This document shows, piece after piece, positions 15,133 through 22,462 of a DNA stretch of 64,000 nucleotides. Numbering within the stretch: the stretch's first letter is position 1; each line of letters opens with the position of its first letter. A program made the position numbers and the translations under genes. Source of the DNA: an uncultured Alphaproteobacteria bacterium (lineage in GTDB: Bacteria; Pseudomonadota; Alphaproteobacteria; RF32; CAG-239); contig CAJTLY010000010.1 of the NCBI GenBank assembly GCA_910577095.1, positions 1 through 64,000 on the forward strand. Direction: 5' to 3'. The notes below the pieces were generated by a model. That model was given only the letters and a program-made list of their open reading frames with translations. It had not been told where the DNA came from and searched no databases.

Positions 15133-15871
15133 GCGTCGGCAAATCAAAGTACGCGCAACCTGCATTGCCGGGCCGATACACCGCGGCCGCGGGCAGCCTT
15201 GTCAGGATTATTGCCGCTATTCGACCCGCGGTGAAAATTTTGTAGCCGTGGTTTCGGACGGTGCCGGTTCAACCCGTTACGGACGTATCGGCGCCAAAAT
15301 CGTCTGCGATACCCTGGTCGATCTGCTGGCCAATGCGCCGTTTGACGATATCCGTTCCGCGGTGGTCAACGCCATTTCGGTTGCCCGTGACAAACTGATG
15401 TTTCACCGTCTCAATTCTGCCAACAATCCCAAAGGAATCATGGCTTTTGCGGCGACGGTGGTCGGTGCGGTCTGTCATCGCGGCCGCGGGATTTTCTTTC
15501 ATATCGGCGACGGTGCCGCAATTGCCTTTACGGCGCCGGACCTGTCGCGTTATGTCGCTTCGCGGCCGGAAAACGGCGTTTTCTCCTGTGAGACCTATTT
15601 TTACACGATGGACGATTGGGAAGATACGTTGCGTTTTACGACCTTTGAACAGGCTTATACGCTGATGCTGATGTCCGACGGCCTGACCAACTTTTCGTTT
15701 GCGCCCGATTTCAGCCGTATCGAACCGAACTTTTTGCTGCCGATCAATAATTTTCTGGATGGGGAAAAGCTGAAAACCAAAGCCGTGCGCGCGCTTTCCA
15801 ACACTTTGAATACGATGCGCGCCCAAAAGCTTAATCCGGACGACAAAACTTTCTTATGGGCCAAACTGTGA
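15119..15871 (+). CDS. PP2C-family Ser/Thr protein phosphatase (TerY-P triad)
   Basis: The ATG at 15119 is preferred over an upstream TTG at 15098. The 250-aa protein shows PP2C motifs: 'QPCQDYCRY' (the RxxNQD-like entry with a metal Asp), 'FVAVVSDGAGS' (the DGxG motif with a metal-binding Asp), 'IFFHIGDGAAIAF' and the late 'LMLMSDGLTNF'. It belongs to the PP2C_2-type branch without a regulatory domain. It would dephosphorylate Ser/Thr sites set by the kinase encoded next. It overlaps the vWA gene by 14 bp and the kinase gene by 1 to 16 bp, depending on the kinase start, indicating translational coupling. Confidence 0.85.
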   Translation: MKKTERRQIKVRATCIAGPIHRGRGQPCQDYCRYSTRGENFVAVVSDGAGSTRYGRIGAKIVCDTLVDLLANAPFDDIRSAVVNAISVARDKLMFHRLNSANNPKGIMAFAATVVGAVCHRGRGIFFHIGDGAAIAFTAPDLSRYVASRPENGVFSCETYFYTMDDWEDTLRFTTFEQAYTLMLMSDGLTNFSFAPDFSRIEPNFLLPINNFLDGEKLKTKAVRALSNTLNTMRAQKLNPDDKTFLWAKL

Positions 15872-17349
15872 TGGAAGAGACTGCGCCGATTTATAATGCC
15901 ATTTACGGCGACCGAACCTGGGAGCAGATCACTTTGGGCGAGCTGATCAACAAAGGCGGTGCCGCCGGCCGGATCTTCCGGGTAAAAGGTCATCCGCAGA
16001 TGGTGGCAAAAATTTTCCATAATCTCGGCAAAAGCAGCACCAACCGCGAAAAGCTGCAGGCAATGCTGCTCAATCGTCCCAGTTTTTCGCCGGCGATGAA
16101 AGACGGCAAGCAGTTTACGATGGAAGACGGCAACAGCTATGTGCAGATTGCCTGGCCGGAAGCGTTGTTGGAAGACGAAAACGGCTTTTGCGTCGGTTAT
16201 CTGATGCCGTTGATCGATTTGAGTCAGGCGGCGTCGCTTGATCACTTTATGCAAAAGGCGATCCGCCACAAGCTTAAACTGACCGAAAAATACGAACATC
16301 GGGTTCAGGCGGCTTACAATCTCTGCACCATGGTGGCGGCCTTGCACGAGAAAGGACATTACATCGTCGACCTCAAACCGTCCAATGTATATGTTTACAA
16401 ACAAAGCATGCTGATTGCGATTTTGGATTGCGACGGTTTTTCAATTCGCGGCGAAAAAAGCCGCTATCCGGCCGAATTTGTCAGTGAGGAATATATTTAT
16501 CCCGAGGGCATGCAGCTCAGTTGCGAGCAGATGGGCGAAGAACAGGACAAATTTGCGTTGGCGGTGATTTTGTTTAAGCTGCTGAACAACGGGATTCATC
16601 CTTTTTCGGGTGTGCCGCGCAAACAGGGAGTTCCGAACCTGACGATTCAGGAGCGGATTGCCGCTTATCGTTATGCTTACGGTTCCTGGGCCGATCTTTA
16701 TCAGGCGCCGCATCCTTACAGTATTCACGACTATTTTGCCAAAGACACGCTCGAATTGTTTGACCGTGCTTTTGTCAAGGGGATGAAACGGCCGACGGCG
16801 GCCGAATGGGAAAGGCATTTGCGCAATCTGCTGCAAAACCTGCGTCCGTGCAAAAAGAACTCCGATCATGCCTATTTTACTTCCAAAGGATGCGGTTTGT
16901 GCCTGATGGACGAGAAGTTTAAGTCGGACATGCAGGAACGGCGCCAGCAACTGCAAACCCCTAAAACCGTGCGCGGACTTGAGATTGACAAAATGTCGCC
17001 CGAGCAAATGGAACAGGAAAAGATAATGGAACGGCGGCGGGTGATTCGCGCCAACCATATAACGGCGGCGGCGGCGGTCGTTTATCTGCTGTTTTTCGGG
17101 ATGGTTCATTTTATGGCGGCGCCGTTTGCCGAGACGCTGAAAACTGCCGGGATCGGCGTGCAGGCCATCGGCATTACCCTGATTATGGCGGCAATTCATC
17201 GCCTTTTTCAAAAACTGCGCCCGAAGGTACCGTTGTTTCGTTACGAGATGCTGCCGCTGTTGTTGGAGGTTTATGCGTTTATCTGCCTTTTGGTCGCTTT
17301 GATTGCCGTCAACCGCCTGCCCCTTGAAATATTGATGCTGGCTTCTTAA
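15856..17349 (+). CDS. Membrane-anchored Ser/Thr protein kinase (TerY-P triad)
   Basis: The 497-aa protein has a kinase domain at about 25-330. The glycine-rich loop is 'NKGGAAGRIF', the ATP-anchoring Lys is in 'VAKIF' (Lys52), the catalytic loop is 'VDLKPSN' (Asp172, Asn177) and the DFG-equivalent is Asp191 in 'ILDCDGF'. After a Cys pair in 'GCGLCLMDEKF' (about 352-362, a possible half zinc ribbon) and a charged linker come three or four hydrophobic helices (about 398-490). A second ATG at 15871 overlaps the phosphatase stop by 1 bp and is an alternative start. The phosphatase is the obvious functional opposite. Confidence 0.88.
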   Translation: MGQTVMEETAPIYNAIYGDRTWEQITLGELINKGGAAGRIFRVKGHPQMVAKIFHNLGKSSTNREKLQAMLLNRPSFSPAMKDGKQFTMEDGNSYVQIAWPEALLEDENGFCVGYLMPLIDLSQAASLDHFMQKAIRHKLKLTEKYEHRVQAAYNLCTMVAALHEKGHYIVDLKPSNVYVYKQSMLIAILDCDGFSIRGEKSRYPAEFVSEEYIYPEGMQLSCEQMGEEQDKFALAVILFKLLNNGIHPFSGVPRKQGVPNLTIQERIAAYRYAYGSWADLYQAPHPYSIHDYFAKDTLELFDRAFVKGMKRPTAAEWERHLRNLLQNLRPCKKNSDHAYFTSKGCGLCLMDEKFKSDMQERRQQLQTPKTVRGLEIDKMSPEQMEQEKIMERRRVIRANHITAAAAVVYLLFFGMVHFMAAPFAETLKTAGIGVQAIGITLIMAAIHRLFQKLRPKVPLFRYEMLPLLLEVYAFICLLVALIAVNRLPLEILMLAS

Positions 17350-17420
17350 ATTTTGCTATGAAATAAAAATTTTTTGTGGTATAAAGTTGGGCAAATAAAA
17401 TACTATGAAAGGTTTATAAC

Positions 17421-18818
17421 TTGAAAAATCTAAATCCCATTCTCATTTCCGGCAAAGAAGTCCTGCCGCTGGTCGAAGGCGGCAAAGGCATTAATGCCAG
17501 CGACGGACGCAGCAGCGGCGCCTGGGCGCATGAAAACTGCGTCGGCACTTTCTCCGGCGTCAGTCCGGATTTTTATGACGAAAAAGGCAATGTCGTTTCA
17601 GAGATTTTCTTTAAAAAGTCGCGACCCGAACGCCATGAAGAAATGGTGGAAAGAGCCATCAAAGGCGGAATCGCTCAGGCGGAAGTTGCGCATGAGGTGT
17701 CAAACGGCAACGGCCGCATCCATATGAATATGCTGTGGGAACTGGCTGATTCACAACGGATTCTCGAAGGCGTGCTCGAAAAGGCCAAGGGCCTGATCAA
17801 CGGCGTTACCTGCGGCGCCGGGATGCCGTATCATCTCGGTGCGCTGGCTTCCAAGTTCGGCGTTTATTACTATCCGATTGTTTCTTCGGCCCGTGCTTTC
17901 AACATTTTGTGGAAGCGCGCCTATGCCAACTTTACCGAATTTCTGGGCGGCGTGGTCTATGAGGATCCGTGGCTGGCCGGAGGACATAACGGCTTGTCCA
18001 ACGCCGAAGATCCGACAAAACCGGAAACACCGTACAACCGGGTCGTGGAATTGCGCAGCCTGATGAACAAATACGGCCTGACCGCAACGCCGATTATTTT
18101 GGCCGGCGGCATCTGGTCACTCAAAGACTGGGAAGATTATATCGACAATCCGGAAATCGGACCCCTGGCGTTCCAGTTCGGAACCCGTCCGATGATCACT
18201 AAAGAAAGCCCGGTCAGCGAAGCTTGGAAAAAGGTGATGTTGCAGGTTAAAAAGGGCGATGTCATTTTGCAGCGTTTCAGCCCGACCGGTTTCTTCTCTT
18301 CGGCAATTAAAAACACTTTCCTCGAGAAACTGCTGGATCGCAAGAACGGCGAAATTGCCTTCAAAACCGAAGCCGACGCCGAATTCAGCCAGCCTTTGAA
18401 AATGAGCGAACACAAAACCGTTTTTATTCGCCCGGATGATATGAGCAAGGCCAACAACCAAATTAATGCCGGGCTGACCGCAATTAAGGAAACGCCGGAC
18501 GGTACGGTCGTCTTTATGACTCCCGAAGATTGGGAAGAAATGAAGCAGGATCGCAAAAACTGCGTCGGCTGTTTGTCGCAATGCCAGTTTTCAACCTGGT
18601 CGGCGGCCAGTCCGACCGGCTCAACCGGACGTATTCCGGATCCGCGTACCTACTGTATTCACAAAACCCTGTACGAAGTGGGACACGGCGGCAGCGTCAA
18701 AGATCATTTGCTGTTTGCCGGCCATCAGGTTTATCGTTTTGCGACCGATCCGTTGTATCGCAACGGTTGCATCCCTTCGGTAAAAGAACTGATCGAAAAA
18801 ATCAGACGCGGCGAGTAG
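17421..18818 (+). CDS. Nitronate monooxygenase (2-nitropropane dioxygenase family)
   Basis: A TTG start is chosen because AAAGG lies 8 bp upstream and no in-frame ATG fits. The 465-aa protein is a flavin-binding TIM-barrel of the NPD/NMO family: 'GGKGINASDGR' near the start, 'NGVTCGAGMPYHLG' (about 130), 'AGGHNGLSNAEDP' (catalytic-region His), and 'ILAGGIWSLKDW' plus 'FGTRPMITKE' forming the FMN phosphate site. The C-terminal extension carries cysteines in 'RKNCVGCLSQCQF', unusual for short NMOs. It oxidises alkyl nitronates in characterised members; here the substrate is open. A terminator follows closely. Confidence 0.85.
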   Translation: MKNLNPILISGKEVLPLVEGGKGINASDGRSSGAWAHENCVGTFSGVSPDFYDEKGNVVSEIFFKKSRPERHEEMVERAIKGGIAQAEVAHEVSNGNGRIHMNMLWELADSQRILEGVLEKAKGLINGVTCGAGMPYHLGALASKFGVYYYPIVSSARAFNILWKRAYANFTEFLGGVVYEDPWLAGGHNGLSNAEDPTKPETPYNRVVELRSLMNKYGLTATPIILAGGIWSLKDWEDYIDNPEIGPLAFQFGTRPMITKESPVSEAWKKVMLQVKKGDVILQRFSPTGFFSSAIKNTFLEKLLDRKNGEIAFKTEADAEFSQPLKMSEHKTVFIRPDDMSKANNQINAGLTAIKETPDGTVVFMTPEDWEEMKQDRKNCVGCLSQCQFSTWSAASPTGSTGRIPDPRTYCIHKTLYEVGHGGSVKDHLLFAGHQVYRFATDPLYRNGCIPSVKELIEKIRRGE

Positions 18819-18841
18819 CGTTTTGGCGTCAATGTTGCCTT

Positions 18842-18876
18842 TTCCCGGTCCGTCGGCTGACAGACCGGGATTTTTT
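18842..18876 (+). terminator. Terminator after the nitronate monooxygenase gene
   Basis: TCCCGGTC (18843-18850) pairs with GACCGGGA (18863-18870), followed by six T residues. Confidence 0.8.
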
Positions 18877-18893
18877 GTCGGGGAACAAACTGA

Positions 18894-18919
18894 AAATACC
18901 GGACAAGAACCCGGTATTT
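18894..18919 (-). terminator. Terminator of the small acidic-protein gene
   Basis: AAATACCGG and CCGGTATTT form a 9-bp stem with an 8-nt loop, flanked by A and T tracts; it faces the gene at 18948-19178 on the minus strand and could act in both directions. Confidence 0.7.
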
Positions 18920-18947
18920 TTATCGGAAGAAAGATGACGGATAGCGG

Positions 18948-19178
18948 TCAGGGATAGTCGCAGCGTTGGCGGCTGCTCATCATTGCGCGGTCACTGACCG
19001 GCAAGTCGTCGCTGTCGCCGAAATTGTGCATGTCACAAATGAATTCTTCCTGATCGTCGAGGCCGTAATTGGGCGTGATCAGGTTTTCGTCGTCCACGGT
19101 TTTGATATGAAAATCCTTTTCGTCGTCGTCCTGGTAGGTAAGATTTGTCATATCTTTGATTTTAATTTTTCTGCCCAT
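18948..19178 (-). CDS. Small acidic protein of unknown function
   Basis: The 76-aa protein has a basic N-terminus (MGRKIKIKDM) followed by a long stretch rich in Asp and Glu (DDDEKDF, DDENL, DDQEEF, DSDD). It has no signal peptide, no membrane helix and no recognisable motif, and may be largely disordered. AAGGAGA lies 6 bp upstream of the ATG, one of the best ribosome sites in the window, which supports real translation. It is a single-gene unit between terminators. Confidence 0.6.
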   Translation of the reverse strand: MGRKIKIKDMTNLTYQDDDEKDFHIKTVDDENLITPNYGLDDQEEFICDMHNFGDSDDLPVSDRAMMSSRQRCDYP

Positions 19179-19338
19179 TGTTTTCTCCTTGCTGGTTTAA
19201 ATTTAAAATAAGGGCGGCGGCCCGATTTTAAACCTGATAAATTTGCTAATCTCGACTTGCAAAACGCTTGCGTTTCGGCTATAAACACCCTAAATATCTC
19301 ATGAAAACAAATCATTTTAACAGGAAAGCATACCGGTT

Positions 19339-20466
19339 ATGAGCAAAAAGGACTATTATGAAACTTTGGAAGTGGCCAAAGGCGCAACTCCCGAAGAGAT
19401 TAAAAAGTCGTATCGGCGGCTGGCAATGAAATACCATCCCGACCGCAATCAGGGCAATGCGGAGGCAGAAGCCCGTTTTAAGGAAATTAACGAAGCTTAC
19501 GAAGTTTTGAAAGACGAGCAAAAACGAGCGGCGTATGACCGTTACGGTCATGCCGCTTTTGAGCAGGGCGGCGGTGCCAACCCGTTTGATTTTAACTTCG
19601 GCGGCGGCTTCGGCGACATTTTTTCCGAAGTGTTTTCCGATTTTATGGGCGGCGGCAGACGCGGCGCCCGGAACAGCGCCGGCAAAGAAGGCGAGAATCT
19701 GCGCTATGATTTGGAAATATCGCTCGAAGACGCTTATAACGGGTTGGAAAAGACCATTTCGTTTCCGACCGAAAAAGTTTGTGACAAATGCAACGGCTTT
19801 GGGACTCAGGACGGCAAAGAACCGCCGCTGTGCACCGCCTGTCACGGCAGCGGCCGGGTTCATCGTCAGCATGGCTTTATGATCATGGAAACGGTTTGTT
19901 CCGAGTGCGGCGGCCGCGGTCGCAAGTTGAAAGACGCTTGTCCGGAATGCCGGGGCGAAGGAACGGTTCCCTATACCAAGGAACTCAAAATCAAAATTCC
20001 GGCCGGGATTGACGACGGAACCCGTATCCGTTTGTCCGGCGAAGGCATTCCCGGTACCGGCGGCGGCCGCAACGGTGATTTGTATGTGTTTGTGAGCATC
20101 AAGCAGCATAAGCTGTATATGCGCGAGGGAGCGGATCTGCTGGCTCAGGTTCCGGTGTCGATGGCTTGTGCGGCGTTGGGCGGCACAATAGAGATTCCGG
20201 CGGTTGACGGACATAAAATTGAAGTTAAGGTGGCTGCCGGTACCCAGAGCGGACAGCGGATCAAGATCAAGAACGAAGGCATGCCGAAAATGCGTTCGGT
20301 TGATAAAGGAGACTTGTGGGTGGAATTCCGGGTCGAAACGCCGGTTAACCTCAATGCGCGTCAAAAGGAACTGTTGGAGGAATTTCGTGCCCTCAGCGGC
20401 GATGACAACTGTCAGCCGGCCGAAAAGAGCTTTTTTGAAAAAATAAAAGACTTGTTTGCGGCCTGA
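19339..20466 (+). CDS. dnaJ: Chaperone protein DnaJ (Hsp40)
   Basis: The 375-aa protein is a complete type I DnaJ. The J domain is at 1-70 with His33-Pro-Asp35. A Gly/Phe-rich linker follows ('GGGANPFDFNFGGGFGDIF'). Four CxxCxGxG zinc repeats come next (CDKCNGFG, CTACHGSG, CSECGGRG, CPECRGEG, about 150-215), then the C-terminal substrate-binding and dimerisation domains. It delivers unfolded clients to DnaK and stimulates its ATPase in the cytoplasm. dnaK is not in this window, so the usual dnaK-dnaJ pairing is broken or lies further away. Confidence 0.97.
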   Translation: MSKKDYYETLEVAKGATPEEIKKSYRRLAMKYHPDRNQGNAEAEARFKEINEAYEVLKDEQKRAAYDRYGHAAFEQGGGANPFDFNFGGGFGDIFSEVFSDFMGGGRRGARNSAGKEGENLRYDLEISLEDAYNGLEKTISFPTEKVCDKCNGFGTQDGKEPPLCTACHGSGRVHRQHGFMIMETVCSECGGRGRKLKDACPECRGEGTVPYTKELKIKIPAGIDDGTRIRLSGEGIPGTGGGRNGDLYVFVSIKQHKLYMREGADLLAQVPVSMACAALGGTIEIPAVDGHKIEVKVAAGTQSGQRIKIKNEGMPKMRSVDKGDLWVEFRVETPVNLNARQKELLEEFRALSGDDNCQPAEKSFFEKIKDLFAA

Positions 20467-20480
20467 ACTGTGAAAAAAGG

Positions 20481-20509
20481 TTGATTTTTGTCTATAACGG
20501 TCATATAAT
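20481..20509 (+). promoter_or_regulatory. Strong promoter of paralogue A
   Basis: TTGATT (20481-20486), 17 bp, and a perfect TATAAT (20504-20509). The transcript would start near 20516 and carry a leader of about 28 nt that is almost all A/T. Confidence 0.75.
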
Positions 20510-20543
20510 CATAACCGTTAAATTAATTATTAATTTTAAGAAT

Positions 20544-20975
20544 ATGATCGTTACCGAAAAAATTAATCCGGTCGAGTTTCTGAATGAGCTGACACGGATG
20601 GATCTGGAAAAGATTGATAATGATGCTTTGATTATGACCGCGGCCAAAACCAAGCTGATTTGCGAAGCGTATTCCCGTCGTGAGTTGGACTGCGTTGAGC
20701 TGACGTTTTTGAACGGCTGCCGTTTTTATCTGCAAAGGATGGAAAACGAGTTGAAACGGCGCGGCGTTCAACTGGTGACCCTCATTGATCTGCTGAAAAG
20801 CAATGCTCCGGCGGTCTATGACGTCCTCTATTCGTATTCGATGGAAAAGTTGCTGGAACTGGTCAATGCGTTGGAAAAAATTACCCGGCAGGATAAAAGC
20901 GAGCTTTTTCTCCTGCTGAAGGAAAAAGCCCAGGCCGAATTGATGCGGCGGGCGGCAACGGGCGGACAAGCCTGA
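20544..20975 (+). CDS. Small helical protein, paralogue A of a four-member family
   Basis: The ATG at 20544 follows the promoter, so upstream in-frame starts inside the promoter are discarded; the protein is 143 aa. It is predicted to be all-helical and soluble. The core 'NELKRRGVQLVTLIDLLKS...APAVYDVL....MEKLLELVNALEK' aligns without gaps to three other genes at 21145, 21672 and 23230. No Shine-Dalgarno is present; the leader is 'AATTATTAATTTTAAGAAT'. The family is not one I know. The repeated architecture and the separate promoter for each copy suggest a set of variants, not subunits of one operon. Confidence 0.6.
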   Translation: MIVTEKINPVEFLNELTRMDLEKIDNDALIMTAAKTKLICEAYSRRELDCVELTFLNGCRFYLQRMENELKRRGVQLVTLIDLLKSNAPAVYDVLYSYSMEKLLELVNALEKITRQDKSELFLLLKEKAQAELMRRAATGGQA

Positions 20976-21090
20976 TCCTTGATGTCTTTATTTCCGGTTG
21001 AATCTGTGAAGATTCAGCCGGATTTTTTTGTGCCGTTGTCGGCAATGATTGAATATTTTCGAAATATTTTGTCAATTTAAGGCTTGCTTT

Positions 21091-21119
21091 TTGACGGTCG
21101 CTGCTTCATACTGTATACA
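21091..21119 (+). promoter_or_regulatory. Promoter of paralogue B
   Basis: TTGACG (21091-21096), 17 bp, TATACA (21114-21119), both 5/6 or better. The predicted transcript begins near 21126 with a short AU-rich leader. Confidence 0.7.
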
Positions 21120-21144
21120 TCAATAATTATTAATTCTAAGTGTT

Positions 21145-21582
21145 ATGGAACAGTATGTAAATATGTACGTCAATCTGGACGAGTTCATGAAGGAACTTGC
21201 TCAGACAGATATCGCCAAGCTGGACGATCAAAGCCTGTGCGAACTGGGACTGAAGCTGCGCATCGTCAGAATTGTTGTTTCACAGCAGCAGCAACTGACC
21301 GAACAGCAGCAGGAAACCGTTCGCATTTTCAGCGAGTATGACGAACTGGTGACCGAAGAAATGGCTGCACGCGGCTATCAAGTCGTTGACAGTAACGATT
21401 TGCACGATGCCGACCCCGAAGCCGTAGCCGAAGCGCTGATGAGCATGGGGATGCAGGAACTGCTGGAATGGTCCGTCGCGTTGGAGGGCAGCACCGATGA
21501 CAAGGATGTCCGGATGCTGTCTTTTATCAACAACGAGCTGGTGCGCCGTTATTCGGGAATGAGCGGTTATATGCCGAACTGA
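21145..21582 (+). CDS. Small helical protein, paralogue B
   Basis: The 145-aa acidic protein is Gln- and Glu-rich with a helical N-terminal half ('SQQQQLTEQQQETVRIF'). The family core is 'TEEMAARGYQVVDSNDLHD..PEAVAEALMSMGMQELLEWSVALEG', matching the other three copies position by position; the (R/K)G(Y/V) turn followed by a short strand is the best-kept part. The leader 'AATTATTAATTCTAAGTGTT' replaces a Shine-Dalgarno and is nearly the same as that of paralogue A. A long hairpin follows the stop codon. Confidence 0.6.
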   Translation: MEQYVNMYVNLDEFMKELAQTDIAKLDDQSLCELGLKLRIVRIVVSQQQQLTEQQQETVRIFSEYDELVTEEMAARGYQVVDSNDLHDADPEAVAEALMSMGMQELLEWSVALEGSTDDKDVRMLSFINNELVRRYSGMSGYMPN

Positions 21583-21599
21583 TTTCCCGGCAGTGTGTT

Positions 21600-21640
21600 T
21601 ATAACAAGTCTTGCCGTTGGTTGCGGCAGGACTTGTTATC
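21600..21640 (+). terminator. Long hairpin after paralogue B
   Basis: ATAACAAGTCTTGCCG and CGGCAGGACTTGTTAT form a 16-bp stem with one G-T pair and a 7-nt loop. There is no T tract, so it may stabilise the mRNA end or act as a weak terminator; its right arm overlaps the -35 region of the next gene. Confidence 0.6.
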
Positions 21641-21661
21641 TTGGTAAACGAGAATTATTAA
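21633..21661 (+). promoter_or_regulatory. Putative promoter of paralogue C
   Basis: TTGTTA (21633-21638), 17 bp, TATTAA (21656-21661). Start of transcription would be only a few bases before the ATG at 21672, giving an almost leaderless message. Weaker than the promoters of the other copies. Confidence 0.45.
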
Positions 21662-21671
21662 ATGTACAAAT

Positions 21672-22073
21672 ATGAAAACCAAACAACAATGGATTGAACT
21701 GCTGCAACAGTTGCAGTCGTCAACGATTTCGTCCGCAAGCGACGATAAACTGATTGAATGGGCAGGGCAGTTGTCAATGGCGGTTGCATTGCCGGTTTCC
21801 GAAATCGATCGCGATTTGGGAGCGCGGATAGTTACCGCTTACACCCAGGCGGTGCAGGAACTGCGTCTGCGCGGTTATGACGTCCTTGATCTCCGGGAAG
21901 TGGTGAATTCGACGCCCGAAGTCGTTGAGAGCTATCTCGAAGACGTTCCGTTGGAACTGTTGATCGAGTTGATCAACGATTATGATAAGTTGGCCGGCCG
22001 GGATCCGCGTTATGCCCCGATTGCCGAAATCGCAAAAGCCAAAATGCACGAACGCTGTATCGGCAGTTGCTGA
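21672..22073 (+). CDS. Small helical protein, paralogue C
   Basis: The 133-aa protein carries the family core 'VQELRLRGYDVLDLREVVN..PEVVESYLEDVPLELLIELINDYDK' in its C-terminal half and ends with two cysteines (ERCIGSC). The N-terminal half (QQWIELLQQLQSS) is helical and diverged from the other copies. The leader 'GAATTATTAAATGTACAAAT' has no Shine-Dalgarno. A strong terminator follows. Function unknown; the level of divergence from copies A, B and D implies an old duplication. Confidence 0.6.
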   Translation: MKTKQQWIELLQQLQSSTISSASDDKLIEWAGQLSMAVALPVSEIDRDLGARIVTAYTQAVQELRLRGYDVLDLREVVNSTPEVVESYLEDVPLELLIELINDYDKLAGRDPRYAPIAEIAKAKMHERCIGSC

Positions 22074-22114
22074 ACTCCGATGCCGCAACGGTTTCTGACA
22101 GCGGCTGAGTTTAC

Positions 22115-22147
22115 AAACCCCCGGAATTTTATGATTCCGGGGGTTTT
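22115..22147 (+). terminator. Terminator after paralogue C
   Basis: AACCCCCGGAAT (22116-22127) and ATTCCGGGGGTT (22134-22145) form a perfect 12-bp stem followed by T residues. Confidence 0.85.
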
Positions 22148-22160
22148 TGTCGGATGATTT

Positions 22161-22191
22161 CTCACCTTGTTTGTTCAAGGTGAGTTTTTTT
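22161..22191 (+). terminator. Hairpin-T terminator, first copy of a repeated stem
   Basis: CTCACCTTG, loop TTTGTT, CAAGGTGAG, then seven T. The identical stem with a different loop occurs again at 22407-22430. It lies between the terminator of paralogue C and the promoter at 22234. Confidence 0.8.
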
Positions 22192-22233
22192 GTTTCTGTT
22201 TCTGAGCTGTCTTTGACGTTTTTGGCAAAAAAC

Positions 22234-22262
22234 TTGCAAAAGTTTTTGAGAACTTATATACT
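22234..22262 (+). promoter_or_regulatory. Promoter of the structured leader RNA
   Basis: TTGCAA (22234-22239), 17 bp, TATACT (22257-22262). Transcription would begin about 22267-22269, at the base of a strong 5' hairpin. Confidence 0.7.
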
Positions 22263-22348
22263 GTTGCTGCCGGTGAGAGGTCACCGGCAGGGTATCACAA
22301 CCCTTCAAGTAATTAAACGACTCCTGCGAGGGAGCCGGGGATATAAGT

Positions 22349-22429
22349 ATGTCTTCGGATGTATCGAATAACTCGGACTGCTTATTACTTGTCAGTTGTG
22401 AACTCCCTCACCTTGAATCCTCAAGGTGA
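22349..22429 (+). CDS. Possible 26-codon leader peptide inside the structured RNA
   Basis: An ATG at 22349 opens a 26-codon frame beginning MSSDVSNNSD, containing three consecutive Leu codons (TTA TTA CTT), and ending with TGA inside the right arm of the terminator stem. A GGGG run lies about 8 bp upstream. Ribosomes on this frame would melt both long helices and the terminator, as expected for a leader peptide. It may equally be a chance frame; there is no proof of translation. Confidence 0.25.
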   Translation: MSSDVSNNSDCLLLVSCELPHLESSR

Positions 22430-22439
22430 GTTTTATTTT
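22407..22439 (+). terminator. Terminator ahead of the HTH gene, second copy of the repeated stem
   Basis: CTCACCTTG (22407-22415), loop AATCCT, CAAGGTGAG (22422-22430), then TTTTATTTT. Same 9-bp stem as at 22161-22184. Confidence 0.8.
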
Positions 22440-22462
22440 AACAAAACTTTGGGAGTTTGGGT

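Larger units (their letters stand above)
22267..22439 (+). ncRNA. Structured RNA, possibly the attenuator leader of the HTH gene
   Basis: The predicted transcript of about 170 nt has visible structure. A perfect 5' hairpin pairs CTGCCGGTGA with TCACCGGCAG around a GAGG tetraloop (22267-22290). Two nested long-range helices pair TCACAAC (22295-22301) with GTTGTGA (22395-22401) and CAAGTAAT (22306-22313) with ATTACTTG (22384-22391). Inside them is a UUCG-capped hairpin (22347-22364). An intrinsic terminator ends it (22407-22439). It matches no riboswitch or housekeeping RNA that I can recognise. The HTH gene starts 24 bp after the terminator, so it is either a free small RNA or a terminating 5' leader controlling that gene. 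Confidence 0.6.

Noticed and set aside
19312..20364. 350-codon minus-strand frame opposite dnaJ
   Set aside because: The dnaJ zinc repeats and J domain are unambiguous on the plus strand; the antisense product has no recognisable features.
21600..21640. Classical terminator after paralogue B
   Set aside because: The stem is strong but no T tract follows; recorded as a hairpin with uncertain role.
22267..22439. 6S RNA, SRP RNA, tmRNA or a known riboswitch
   Set aside because: None of their conserved sequence cores could be found; the helices fit none of these from memory, so it is left unclassified.
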